A stretch of DNA of 35,062 nucleotides from Sedimentisphaerales bacterium. GTDB lineage: Bacteria; Planctomycetota; Phycisphaerae; Sedimentisphaerales; Anaerobacaceae. The DNA lies in the NCBI GenBank assembly GCA_016932835.1, contig JAFGCD010000110.1:1-35062 (forward strand), in the 5' to 3' direction. The notes under the pieces are model-generated. The model saw nothing but the letters and a program-made list of their open reading frames with translations. It was not told where the DNA came from and ran no database searches. Below are positions 14,399 through 22,763 of this stretch, piece by piece (positions within the stretch are counted from its first letter, which is position 1; every line of letters begins with the position of its first letter). Made by a program: the position numbers and the translations under genes.

Positions 14399-15706
14399 TC
14401 ATAATGTCCACCCGCTGCGATATGTGCGTTTTAGATACTCATTCGCCGCATTGACATTCGTTACCTTGAGTTTTACACCATCCCACTCCAATCTGGCTCC
14501 CGCCTTCGCCGCCACATTCCCCAGCAGAATAGTCTCAGTCAAAGGCCCGGCATAATCGAAATTGGAAAGCCCTTTCGGTCCGCCTTTGCACGCCCGAATC
14601 CACTCCTGCCAGTGGCTGATCCCCCTCTCGAACATCTGCTCCGGAGCCTTGAAGCCTTTCATGCGTGATTCGGGCAGCAGCCTGGCCCCCCCGCCGTGCG
14701 GAGCAAGGATTACTCCCTTATCGCCGTAATAAATGCCCCCCTGCCCGGGCAGGCTACGACCTTCCTCCAATTCTTTCGGCCGGGGAGGCCTGTTCGAACC
14801 GTCATACCAACGCATAGTAACCGCAGGCTGATCCCCTCGCGCCGGGAATTCCCACTTGACCACCGTCTTCTCAGGATAAGTCTGGTCGCTGAAAGGCCCC
14901 GGCTCAGCCTCGATACTCGTGGGATACCGCAAATCCAGCGCCCACCACGCAGGATCGATTATATGGCAGCCCATATCGCCAAGCGTCCCCGTTCCGAAGT
15001 CCCACCACCGCCGCCAGTTGCCCGGCACATAAACCGGATGATAAGGCCGATACGGAGCCGGCCCAAGCCACAAATCCCAGTCAAGCGTCGCGGGAACCGC
15101 AGGCTTATCCGTCGGAAGAGTCCCGCCCCCCCAGTTCTTGTCGCTAAAAATATCCACCCGGCGAACCTTGCCTATAACCCCGGACTTGATCATCTCCACC
15201 AACTGCCGCAGATAACCCTCTGCATGGAGCTGAGTCCCCATCTGTGTAGCGACCTTGTGCTTCCGGGCGGCCTCGGTCATCTGCCTGACCTCGTAAAGAT
15301 CATGCGCCAGCGGCTTCTGGCAGTAAACGTGCTTGCCCATCTTGATAGCTATCATCGAAGCAACGGCATGAGTATGGTCCGGCGTCGAAACCGTCACCGC
15401 CTCGATACCCTTCTCCGCCTCCAGCATCTTCCGGAAATCCTTATACCTTTTCGCCTTCGGATACTTCTCGAACGTCCCGGCGCCGTGCTTCCAATCGACA
15501 TCGCACAACGCAACGACGTTCTCGCTCGCCATTTGCCCCGAATCGGCCCCGCCCATGCCGCCTATGCCGATACACGCGACATTCAGCTTCTCACTCGCTG
15601 CGGTATTGCCGGCCCCGCCCAGGACATGTCTCGGAACAATAGTAAACGCCGCAATACCGGCGACGCCGCCCAAAAACCTGCGGCGAGATAGCTTCTCATG
15701 CTTCAC
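14399..15706 (-). CDS. Tat-exported Gfo/Idh/MocA oxidoreductase, tandem paralogue 4 (QKP variant)
   Basis: A 435-residue member of the tandem group. The Tat signal SRRRFLGG is followed by FTIVPRHVLGGAG and the Rossmann motif IGIGGMGGADSG. The catalytic motif is CQKPLA, with glutamate replaced by glutamine but lysine kept. The second motif is complete: GTLGDMGCHIIDPAWWAL. It shares LDWDLWLGPAPYRPYHPVY with its neighbours and ends RTYRSGWTL, a variant of the group's C-terminal YRxGWxL. Translation starts with GTG; AGGAG is 7 nt upstream. It lies between the next paralogue (66-nt gap) and the isomerase-DUF1080 gene. Likely role: oxidation of a sugar hydroxyl outside the cytoplasm with a bound nicotinamide cofactor. 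Confidence 0.93.
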   Translation of the reverse strand: MKHEKLSRRRFLGGVAGIAAFTIVPRHVLGGAGNTAASEKLNVACIGIGGMGGADSGQMASENVVALCDVDWKHGAGTFEKYPKAKRYKDFRKMLEAEKGIEAVTVSTPDHTHAVASMIAIKMGKHVYCQKPLAHDLYEVRQMTEAARKHKVATQMGTQLHAEGYLRQLVEMIKSGVIGKVRRVDIFSDKNWGGGTLPTDKPAVPATLDWDLWLGPAPYRPYHPVYVPGNWRRWWDFGTGTLGDMGCHIIDPAWWALDLRYPTSIEAEPGPFSDQTYPEKTVVKWEFPARGDQPAVTMRWYDGSNRPPRPKELEEGRSLPGQGGIYYGDKGVILAPHGGGARLLPESRMKGFKAPEQMFERGISHWQEWIRACKGGPKGLSNFDYAGPLTETILLGNVAAKAGARLEWDGVKLKVTNVNAANEYLKRTYRSGWTL

Positions 15707-15772
15707 AATAGTACTCCTGAAATCGAATTCTCTTCGTATCTCGGATCTTGCGATTCGGATCTGATCCTTTCC

Positions 15773-17116
15773 TTACAACTCCCATCCCTTGCGATACTCA
15801 TGATGCAGGAATTGATTCGCTTCCGGAACATTCGTAATCTCGAACTTCTCCGGGTCCCACAGCAGCTTCGTCCGATTCATCTGCTCCCTCAATTCCGGGC
15901 GGAGCGCGACGTTACCGAGCAGAACCGCCTCAGCCAACGGGCCGGCATGGTCAAAATTCGAACCGGCCGGCTTGCCGCCCTTGCACGCCTCGACCCACTC
16001 TATGTAATGGCCCGGCGAACGAGGTATGCTCTTCTCGGGCTGTTTGTACTCCTTCATCTTCGACTCGGGGATAATCCGCTCGCCCAGCATCTTGCCTTTA
16101 TCGCCGACAAACAATTTGCCGTTGTCCCCTACCTGCCGGCCCGGCTCGAGCTCCTCCGGACGAGGGGGACGAAGACCGCCGTCATACCAGATAACCTTTA
16201 CCGGCGGCATGTCACCGCGAGCCGGAAATTCGTAATGAACAGTCGATGCGACGGGAAAAGTCTCCTTATTGACCAGCGTCGAGACCGCCTCGACGCTCGT
16301 CGGAGCGCCCAACTTCAAGGCCCGGAAAATCGGATCCAGCGCGTGACACCCGATATCGCCCAGCGCCCCCGTCCCGAAGTCCCACCAGCCGCGCCACACA
16401 AACGGAAGATAGGCCGGATGATAGGGCCTCTCCGCAGCAGGACCCAGCCACAAATCCCAATCAAGAGTATCGGGAACCGGCGGCTTGTCCTTCGGACGAC
16501 CAATCCCCTGGGGCCAGTAAACATCGCTCAGACCTCGAAGCGGCCTGTCCGTCCACACATGAACCTCGCGAACCGGACCTATCGCCCCGTCCCAGACATA
16601 CTCGCACATCAGCCGAGTCTGCTCAGAAGCCTGCCCCTGGTTGCCCATCTGAGTGGCGACCTTATACTTGCGGGCGGCCTCGGCAATCTTGCGGGCCTCA
16701 TAAACAGAGTGCGTCAAAGGCTTCTCGCAATATACATGCTTGCCCCGCTTGATCGCAGCCATCGAAACTGGGGCATGAAGGTGGTCCGGAGTCGCAATCA
16801 CCACCCCGTCGATATTCTTGCCCTCCTTGTCCAGCATCACCCGGAAGTCTGTGTACTTCTTCGCGTTCGGATAACGCCTGAACGTCCCCGATGCGTGACG
16901 CTGGTCAACGTCGCAAAGAGCAACGATATTCTGGCTCTCCAGCGCCCGCAGGTCCGAGCCGCCCTGTCCGCCGATTCCAACGCCGGCGATATTGATCTTC
17001 TCGCTCGCAGCGGTATTGCCCGCGCCGCCGAGAACACTGCGAGGCACAACCGTAAAAGCTGCAACCGCACCGGCTGCACTGATGAAATCACGTCGAGAAA
17101 TAGATTGCTTCTTCAC
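15773..17116 (-). CDS. Tat-exported Gfo/Idh/MocA oxidoreductase, tandem paralogue 3
   Basis: A 447-residue paralogue with Tat signal SRRDFISAAG, FTVVPRSVLGGAG, Rossmann motif VGIGGQGGSD, a standard catalytic CEKPLT and an intact GDIGCHALDPIFRAL. It ends EYRKGWEL. The start is placed at GTG 17116 because AGGAGG lies 6 nt upstream and the Tat arginines then fall at the normal distance; the longer frame to 17173 adds 19 residues unlike any signal peptide. Of the four tandem copies, this one has the most standard active site, so it is the best candidate for a fully active dehydrogenase. Gaps to the neighbours are 66 and 69 nt without a recognisable terminator. Confidence 0.93.
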   Translation of the reverse strand: MKKQSISRRDFISAAGAVAAFTVVPRSVLGGAGNTAASEKINIAGVGIGGQGGSDLRALESQNIVALCDVDQRHASGTFRRYPNAKKYTDFRVMLDKEGKNIDGVVIATPDHLHAPVSMAAIKRGKHVYCEKPLTHSVYEARKIAEAARKYKVATQMGNQGQASEQTRLMCEYVWDGAIGPVREVHVWTDRPLRGLSDVYWPQGIGRPKDKPPVPDTLDWDLWLGPAAERPYHPAYLPFVWRGWWDFGTGALGDIGCHALDPIFRALKLGAPTSVEAVSTLVNKETFPVASTVHYEFPARGDMPPVKVIWYDGGLRPPRPEELEPGRQVGDNGKLFVGDKGKMLGERIIPESKMKEYKQPEKSIPRSPGHYIEWVEACKGGKPAGSNFDHAGPLAEAVLLGNVALRPELREQMNRTKLLWDPEKFEITNVPEANQFLHHEYRKGWEL

Positions 17117-17185
17117 AACTGGCCTCCTAATCGTATAAACTGCCTTGCATTCAAACGCACCTTTACAAATCAATCCGCCCGCGGC

Positions 17186-18511
17186 TCACAACTCCCAACC
17201 AGGACGGTAATCGTCTCGAATATACTTATTGGCCTCCTCCAGATTCGTAATCTTCATCGCCGGCCCGTCATAGTAGAGCTTCATCCCCTTCTCGTACATC
17301 TTCTGCCCCATCTTCACCGCAATATTTCCCAGAAGCACGACCTCCGCCATCGGCCCGGAAATATCGAAATTCGACCCGGCCTTCGGCCCGCCCTTGCACG
17401 CGATAAGCCATTCCTTGTGATGACCCGGCGAACGCTCGTATATCCGGGCAGGCTTGCCGTACTCGGCATTACGCTCATCAGGCAGCAAACGATGACTGAG
17501 CATCTTGCCCTCGTCGCCGATATAGAGATTGTCGTCGGCGCCGCCGAATCGAAGCCCTTCCTTCAGTTCCGTCGGGCGGGCGGGCATCAGACCCCCATCG
17601 TACCAGTTCAGCTTGAACGCTGGCATCTCGCCCCTCGCCGGAAAATCGTAGCGTATTATCGAAGCCAAAGGCGCCGTCTCTTCGTTCACGCCGCTGCTGC
17701 AAGCCTCCACGCTGACAGGATAACCCGGCTCCAGCGCACGCCAGATAGGGGCAAACTGGTGACAGCCGATATCGCCGAGCACACCCGTCCCGAAATCCCA
17801 CCACCCGCGCCACGTAAACGGCAAATAAACAGGATGATACGGCCGAGCCTTCCGAGGCCCGAGCCACAAATCCCAGTCCAGACCTTCCGGCACAGCAGGA
17901 CTATCCCCAGGCCGGTTCAGCCCGCGCTGCGAAATCCACCGATTGCACCACGAATGAACCTCGCGAACCTTCCCCAGGACGCCGCCGCGGATATACTCGG
18001 CCACCAGACGAGCGCTCTCGGAAGCCTGACCCTGGTTGCCCAACTGCGTCGCCACACCCGCCGCTCGCGCCGCCTCGGTGACCTTGCGAACCTCGTATAT
18101 GCAATGAGCAAGCGGCTTCTCGCAGTAAACATGCTTGCCCCGCTTGATAGCAGCCATAGTAGCAACCGCATGAACATGATCCGGGGTCGCGACAATAACC
18201 GCATCGATGTTCTTATCCTCCTTGTCCAGCATCACGCGAAAATCCTTGTACTTCTTCGCATTCGGATACTGCTTGAACGTCCCCGCGGCCTGGCGATCGT
18301 CAACATCGCAAAGGGCAACGATATTCTCGCTGCTTACCTCCCCGATATCGCCGGCACCGCGACCTCCCGCCCCGATAGCCGCGATATTGAGTTTCTCGCT
18401 CGGCGAGGTATTTCCCGCGCCCCCGAGAACGTGTCGCGGAACAACCGCAAAACCTGCAAAAGCCGCTGCACTGCCGACGAAATCCCGTCGAGATAGCTTC
18501 TCGCTCTTCAT
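17186..18511 (-). CDS. Tat-exported Gfo/Idh/MocA oxidoreductase, tandem paralogue 2 (second motif changed)
   Basis: A 441-residue paralogue with Tat signal SRRDFVGSAA, FAVVPRHVLGGAG, Rossmann motif IGAGGRGAGD and catalytic CEKPLA. The second active-site motif reads GDIGCHQFAPIWRAL: where its sisters have His-x-x-Asp it has His-x-x-Ala. This may alter substrate specificity or reduce activity. It ends DYRPGWEL. The start at ATG 18511 is supported by AAGGG 7 nt upstream and by the Tat signal; a longer frame to 18616 is not. Close identity with the copy at 15773-17116 suggests a duplication (LDWDLWLGP and CEKPL blocks are shared). Confidence 0.93.
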   Translation of the reverse strand: MKSEKLSRRDFVGSAAAFAGFAVVPRHVLGGAGNTSPSEKLNIAAIGAGGRGAGDIGEVSSENIVALCDVDDRQAAGTFKQYPNAKKYKDFRVMLDKEDKNIDAVIVATPDHVHAVATMAAIKRGKHVYCEKPLAHCIYEVRKVTEAARAAGVATQLGNQGQASESARLVAEYIRGGVLGKVREVHSWCNRWISQRGLNRPGDSPAVPEGLDWDLWLGPRKARPYHPVYLPFTWRGWWDFGTGVLGDIGCHQFAPIWRALEPGYPVSVEACSSGVNEETAPLASIIRYDFPARGEMPAFKLNWYDGGLMPARPTELKEGLRFGGADDNLYIGDEGKMLSHRLLPDERNAEYGKPARIYERSPGHHKEWLIACKGGPKAGSNFDISGPMAEVVLLGNIAVKMGQKMYEKGMKLYYDGPAMKITNLEEANKYIRDDYRPGWEL

Positions 18512-18628
18512 AGCACGACCCTTAAAATTCCTGCTGTCACAATCGAGCGTCCGACCCGGATAACAGCCGAATGCCTTTAACCCGACAGACCCGACTGTCT
18601 TCGATGCCCAACACACTCGAAGGCCTGT

Positions 18629-19999
18629 TTACACCTCGTCGAGAGAGAAGCCTTTGCGATAAGGCAGACGGACGTAATTGTTCGCCTTGTCGTTATTGGT
18701 AACCTTCATATTCTGGCCGTCCCATTCCAGCTTCTGTCCGACGATCTCTCTGCGAAGGGCAAGATTGCCCATCACAACCATCTCTGTAAGGGGACCGGAG
18801 TAATCGAAATTCGAGCAGGCCTGGTCGAGCTTGCCCTTGCACGCATCGATCCAGTTCTGTTCGTGACTTCCGTTGACGCGGGGGATAGTCTTCTCGGGAC
18901 GTTTGTATTCTCTGTTCCGCGAATAGGGAATCAACTGAGGACTGTCACCGTACTCGCCGCAGCGAAGAACGCCCTTGTCCCCAAGGAACAATACGTTGCT
19001 GCTGGCCTGGTCAAGATCGCGACCTTCCTCGAGAGCCGCAGGGCGAGGAGGCTTGCGCCCGCCGTCGTACCAGACTAACTTGACCGCGGGCATACCCTCG
19101 CGAGCCGGAAACTGGTAAGTCACCGTAGAAGCCTTCGGGAAGGTCTCGTCGTTCACTTCCGTCGCATTGGCCTGAACGCTAGTCGGGTACTTGATCTTCA
19201 ACGCCGAGAAAATCGGATCGCATACGTGACACGCCATATCCGCAAGCGCCCCGCCGCCGAAGTCCCACCAGCCTCGCCAGTTAAACGGCAGATAACACGG
19301 ATGATAAGGACGCTCCGGCGAACCGGCCAGCCACAAATCCCAGTCCAGTTCCTTCGGCACCTCCGGCGTATCCTTCGGCCTGTCGATGCCCTGCGGCCAA
19401 ACAGGCCTGTTCGTCCATGCGTGAACTTCCCGAACCTCGCCGATCGCCCCGTCCCATATCCACTCGCATATCGAACGAACACCGTCGCCGGAATGACCCT
19501 GGTTGCCCATCTGGCTCTTGACCTTGTACTTCCGGGCGGCCTCGGTCAGCATTCGGGCCTCATATACCGTCCGCGTCAGCGGTTTCTGAACGTAAACATG
19601 CTTGCCGCGCTTCATCGCCGCCATCGCCGCAGGTGCGTGAACGTGGTCCGGAGTCGCAACGATTACGGCCTCGATCTCCTTCTGCTCATCGAGCATCTTG
19701 CGAAAGTCTTTCCACTTCCGCGCCTTGGGAAAACGCTCGAAAGTCCCCTTCGCACGCCTCTCGTCAACGTCGCAAAGCCCGACGATGTTCTCCCCGCCGC
19801 ACGCATTAGTATTGCCCGCCCCCATCCCGCCGGAGCCGATCGAAGCGATATTCAGCTTCTCGCTCGCCGCGGTTCGGCCGGCCCCGCCCAAAACTTCGCG
19901 AGGAACAATCGTAAACGCCGCTACCGCCGCCGCTGCCCCGCCCATAAACTGGCGCCGCGACACCTTATTATTCTGTCCTTTTCTGTTTTTATAATACAT
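18629..19999 (-). CDS. Tat-exported Gfo/Idh/MocA oxidoreductase, tandem paralogue 1 (VQKP variant)
   Basis: A 456-residue paralogue with Tat signal SRRQFMGGAAA, FTIVPREVLGGAG and Rossmann motif IGSGGMGAGN. The catalytic motif is VQKPLT, so lysine is kept and the acidic residue is glutamine; the second motif is ADMACHVCDPIFSAL, with the glycine changed. The C-terminus PYRKGFSLDEV carries a short extension beyond the YRxGWxL position. The ATG at 19999 has AGGAG 8 nt upstream; an ATG at 20005 is too close to that site. It is the first of the four tandem copies in transcription order, 62 nt after the small lipoprotein gene. Confidence 0.92.
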   Translation of the reverse strand: MYYKNRKGQNNKVSRRQFMGGAAAAVAAFTIVPREVLGGAGRTAASEKLNIASIGSGGMGAGNTNACGGENIVGLCDVDERRAKGTFERFPKARKWKDFRKMLDEQKEIEAVIVATPDHVHAPAAMAAMKRGKHVYVQKPLTRTVYEARMLTEAARKYKVKSQMGNQGHSGDGVRSICEWIWDGAIGEVREVHAWTNRPVWPQGIDRPKDTPEVPKELDWDLWLAGSPERPYHPCYLPFNWRGWWDFGGGALADMACHVCDPIFSALKIKYPTSVQANATEVNDETFPKASTVTYQFPAREGMPAVKLVWYDGGRKPPRPAALEEGRDLDQASSNVLFLGDKGVLRCGEYGDSPQLIPYSRNREYKRPEKTIPRVNGSHEQNWIDACKGKLDQACSNFDYSGPLTEMVVMGNLALRREIVGQKLEWDGQNMKVTNNDKANNYVRLPYRKGFSLDEV

Positions 20000-20061
20000 G
20001 TTCATATCTCCTGACAATAAATAGCCTTGAGTCTATTCCTTGAAATCCGTGCCGTAAAAAA

Positions 20062-20607
20062 CTATAGCCTCACGCCCTGCTCAGGCTCGGCCCCGACGGC
20101 CGCAGACGCTCTTAATATATGATCGAGATCGAATGTGCCCGAAGCGTCGAGACCCTCGAAAGTGCCCGTCAGCTTGCCGCCCCTTATCAAAGCCTCAACC
20201 TCGAATTCCATACCGTTATATTTTGCCCGCCCGCCAAAACTCACAACCCCTCCGGACCGCTTTCCCTCCAGCACGCCGATAGGCTCGCCCTGCGTATCAA
20301 AAGCATCGAGAAAAGTAGCTCGATACGCATCGTTGCCCAGAGCCTCCACCTGCACCGCCAAAGGCCCCGAATCGCTTTCGTCGCTGAGCACCCAATTGCC
20401 CCGCCAATCACCGACAGCGGAATCCGCCCCAGCATCGGTATTCTCCCCCTCGGCAGCACAATCCTTCACGCAGTGCTGCGACTTCGCCGAACCGCTGCAT
20501 GAAGACAGTACAACACACCCACCAAAAAGCACCGCAGCAACGGCAATCCTCAGCGCCCAAGCTTGTCGCAAACGCGATGCAAATTTGCTCGTCAACTCAT
20601 TTGTCAT
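20062..20607 (-). CDS. Small lipoprotein with beta-rich domain, function unknown
   Basis: A 181-residue protein. The N-terminus has a charged stretch, a hydrophobic core (about 19-34) and the lipobox VLSSC (about 34-38), so it is probably membrane-anchored. The mature part begins with a Cys- and Asp-rich linker and continues with GDWRGNWVLSD and alternating strands such as GGKLTGTFEG, a pattern seen in small beta-barrel or calycin-like domains. The GxWxG start resembles domains that often accompany DUF1080 and ThuA proteins in planctomycetes, but no family can be named. It sits between the HEAT-repeat pair and the tandem oxidoreductases, 20 nt after the HEAT gene, and should be co-transcribed with them. 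Confidence 0.75.
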   Translation of the reverse strand: MTNELTSKFASRLRQAWALRIAVAAVLFGGCVVLSSCSGSAKSQHCVKDCAAEGENTDAGADSAVGDWRGNWVLSDESDSGPLAVQVEALGNDAYRATFLDAFDTQGEPIGVLEGKRSGGVVSFGGRAKYNGMEFEVEALIRGGKLTGTFEGLDASGTFDLDHILRASAAVGAEPEQGVRL

Positions 20608-20627
20608 ACCCTTTTCTCCTGCACGGA

Positions 20628-22022
20628 TTACTGCGAAGCCGATTCCTCGCCTTCGTCGTCTTTGTCTTTGCTCGGATTCAGAAGCTCTTGCGCCTGCTCG
20701 CGAACCGAATCGCTCTTTGTCTGGGCGATAACCTTTTTCAGGGCCTCGCCGCTTTCCTTGGGATGCGCGTCCTGAATACCCCCGGCTATCGTCACCACCG
20801 CAACCTCCGCCTCACGGCAAAGATCCTTGTCGCCAAGGTAGTCCGAAGCCATCGCGAGACTGTCGAGATTCGGCATACCCCCCAGGCCGGACAACACCCT
20901 CCTCTTTTCCATCGCGTTCGGCGCCAGCCCCATAGCCTCCTTGTACATCGCAATCCGCTCGGCCGCGGGACGCTTCTCGTCCACGCCGAGAAGCCGAACC
21001 AGCCCCCGAAGCGCCAGAATCTGATGCAGTTGAACCTTCGACTCCCGCGAAAGCTTCAGTAGATCAGGCACCGGCTCAGGGCTCGGCCACGACGATAAAG
21101 CCCGAATCGCAGCCGTCTGAATCGCAGCCTCTTCGCTCTTCAACTCCTTCCGGACGGCGCCGAGGCCGCTGTTGTCGCCGATTCTCCCAAGAGTCACCAA
21201 AAGCGACGAGCGAACCTTGACGTCCTTAACCGAAGGCAGCTTCGCAAGGACGGCGGCAGCCTGAGAATCCTTCTTCTCTATCTTGTGCGCAACGGCGGCA
21301 ACCGTCTTCTCCGCCTCTGTGCGATCCGAATCGCTCTTGACGCCGACAAGCAAATCAACCAACGCCGGCAAATCCTTCGGAAGTCCGAGACCGCTGAGAA
21401 CCTTGAAAGACTCGATCCGAACCTTTCGATCGCTATCCTTCGCCGTCTCAAGCAAACTCGCTACGCCAGAGCGAACATTTCGCTGGCCAAGGCTGGTTAT
21501 CAACTCAACCTTGCTCTTGCTTTCGGCCTTGCCGAGAGCGGCTATGATCGCCTCATCGACCCCCTCCCCGCGCAGCCGATAAAGGCTCTCCCGAGCCGCC
21601 TTGCACTCGTCGCCCTTTGAGTCGGCGGCAGCCTCGGCAAGAAGCACTGCCGTCGATGCATCGCCCAACTGTCCTAATGCCCTCAAGGCAGCCGCCCGAA
21701 CCGAGCCGTCGCCGGCCTTCGTCGCCTCGACAACGGCGCCAAGAGCAACGGCGTCGCCGCGATCACCCAGCACGGCCAGCAACTGAACCTGGCTGGCGGC
21801 AGACAAACCCGGCAGCTCCTTCGCCAGGGCCGCCGTCACCTCCGGGCCCTGCATCTCCTTGACCATGCCGATCGCAACGGCATGCATCTCCTCGTCGTCG
21901 CCGCGGAGAATCTCGAGCACCATCGAAACCGCATCGTTGCCCCCCTCGGCGCCGAGACATACCGACCCCGCGAACGAAACCAACCCTGCCGACAAAAGAA
22001 CAATTAAGAGCCTGTTTCCCAT
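20628..22022 (-). CDS. Exported HEAT-repeat protein
   Basis: A 464-residue alpha-helical repeat protein with a Sec signal (RLLIVLLSAGLVSFAG, cleavage near CLGAE) followed by about ten HEAT-like helix pairs, such as GSVRAAALRALGQLGDAS and VRSSLLVTLGRIGDNSG, and a charged tail. HEAT arrays bind other proteins and have no catalytic role of their own. The ATG at 22022 is preferred, as AGGAG lies 6 nt upstream; the ATG at 22028 directly abuts that site. The ribosome site is built from the stop codon of the preceding gene (TAGGAG), suggesting coupled translation of the two HEAT proteins. A scaffold for the exported oxidoreductases is possible (inference). Confidence 0.85.
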   Translation of the reverse strand: MGNRLLIVLLSAGLVSFAGSVCLGAEGGNDAVSMVLEILRGDDEEMHAVAIGMVKEMQGPEVTAALAKELPGLSAASQVQLLAVLGDRGDAVALGAVVEATKAGDGSVRAAALRALGQLGDASTAVLLAEAAADSKGDECKAARESLYRLRGEGVDEAIIAALGKAESKSKVELITSLGQRNVRSGVASLLETAKDSDRKVRIESFKVLSGLGLPKDLPALVDLLVGVKSDSDRTEAEKTVAAVAHKIEKKDSQAAAVLAKLPSVKDVKVRSSLLVTLGRIGDNSGLGAVRKELKSEEAAIQTAAIRALSSWPSPEPVPDLLKLSRESKVQLHQILALRGLVRLLGVDEKRPAAERIAMYKEAMGLAPNAMEKRRVLSGLGGMPNLDSLAMASDYLGDKDLCREAEVAVVTIAGGIQDAHPKESGEALKKVIAQTKSDSVREQAQELLNPSKDKDDEGEESASQ

Positions 22023-22031
22023 GCCCATCTC

Positions 22032-22736
22032 CTATTTGCTCGTCGCCGCACCAAGTACGCCGCGAAGAGCCGCTGTCCGAATCGGCTTGGGCATATCTTT
22101 GCCCTGCAGCGCCTTGTAAATCTCAAGGGCTTCTGCCTTCTTGCCCGCCGCCGTCAGCTTGTCGGCACACAGCAGATAAGAATCAAGAACGCGCAACCGA
22201 ACCTTGCCCTTGGTCGTATCCTTCGCCTTGGCCAATGCCTTGCCGGCATTGTCATCGGCAATCTGGCCCAAAGCCGCTGCCGCCGCTGTCGCTAACGTCT
22301 CATCCGAATTGCCCAACAGGCCGGCCAATGCCTCGCCGGCGCTTGCCTGCCCGCGCTGTCCGAGAGAGTTAACTACCCCGACCTTCGCCTTGCCGCCGGT
22401 TTTCGACAGGGCCCCGAGCAGCGCGGCATCTGCAGCCGCTCCCGGAATCCGCTCGAGCGCATAGCGAGCCATATCGGATGTCTCTTCGCCGCCCAGCATC
22501 CCCGCAAGGGTCGGAACAGACGCGTCGGTCCCGATGATACTCAACTGCCTGCAAACAAACTGCTTGCCTGCACGCTTGGCGTCGGACGTCAGAACGCTCA
22601 GAAGATCCTTCTCGATCGCTGCAGTCTCGGCCTTATTGCCGTGAGACTTCTTGATCAACTCGGTAATCTCCGTCAACGCCGCTCGACTCTGGCCCCAATC
22701 GTAAGTCTTGACTTTATCAAGCAATTGCTGTTCCAT
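22032..22736 (-). CDS. HEAT-repeat protein without signal peptide
   Basis: A 234-residue protein of helical repeats: VCRQLSIIGTDASVPTLAGM, AKVGVVNSLGQRGQ and TAAAAALGQIADDNAGKAL are HEAT units, and the C-terminal part (TAAGKKAEALEIYKALQG) resembles a TPR-like pair. No signal peptide or membrane segment is visible, whereas the next gene encodes an exported HEAT protein. AAAGGG lies 8 nt before the ATG. It follows the ThuA-like gene by 27 nt. It may have arisen by splitting of a longer HEAT protein, since the C-terminal helices of this gene and the start of the next are only nine nucleotides apart, but both have their own start signals and the second begins with a full signal peptide. Confidence 0.82.
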   Translation of the reverse strand: MEQQLLDKVKTYDWGQSRAALTEITELIKKSHGNKAETAAIEKDLLSVLTSDAKRAGKQFVCRQLSIIGTDASVPTLAGMLGGEETSDMARYALERIPGAAADAALLGALSKTGGKAKVGVVNSLGQRGQASAGEALAGLLGNSDETLATAAAAALGQIADDNAGKALAKAKDTTKGKVRLRVLDSYLLCADKLTAAGKKAEALEIYKALQGKDMPKPIRTAALRGVLGAATSK

Positions 22737-22763
22737 TTCTAAGTCCCTTTCCAGAGATAAAAC

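Noticed and set aside
15698-18496. A 932-codon open frame on the plus strand
   Set aside because: It runs antisense across three clearly real oxidoreductase genes. Its internal repeats are simply the mirror of the paralogues, and the protein is rich in Arg, Pro and His without domain or signal.
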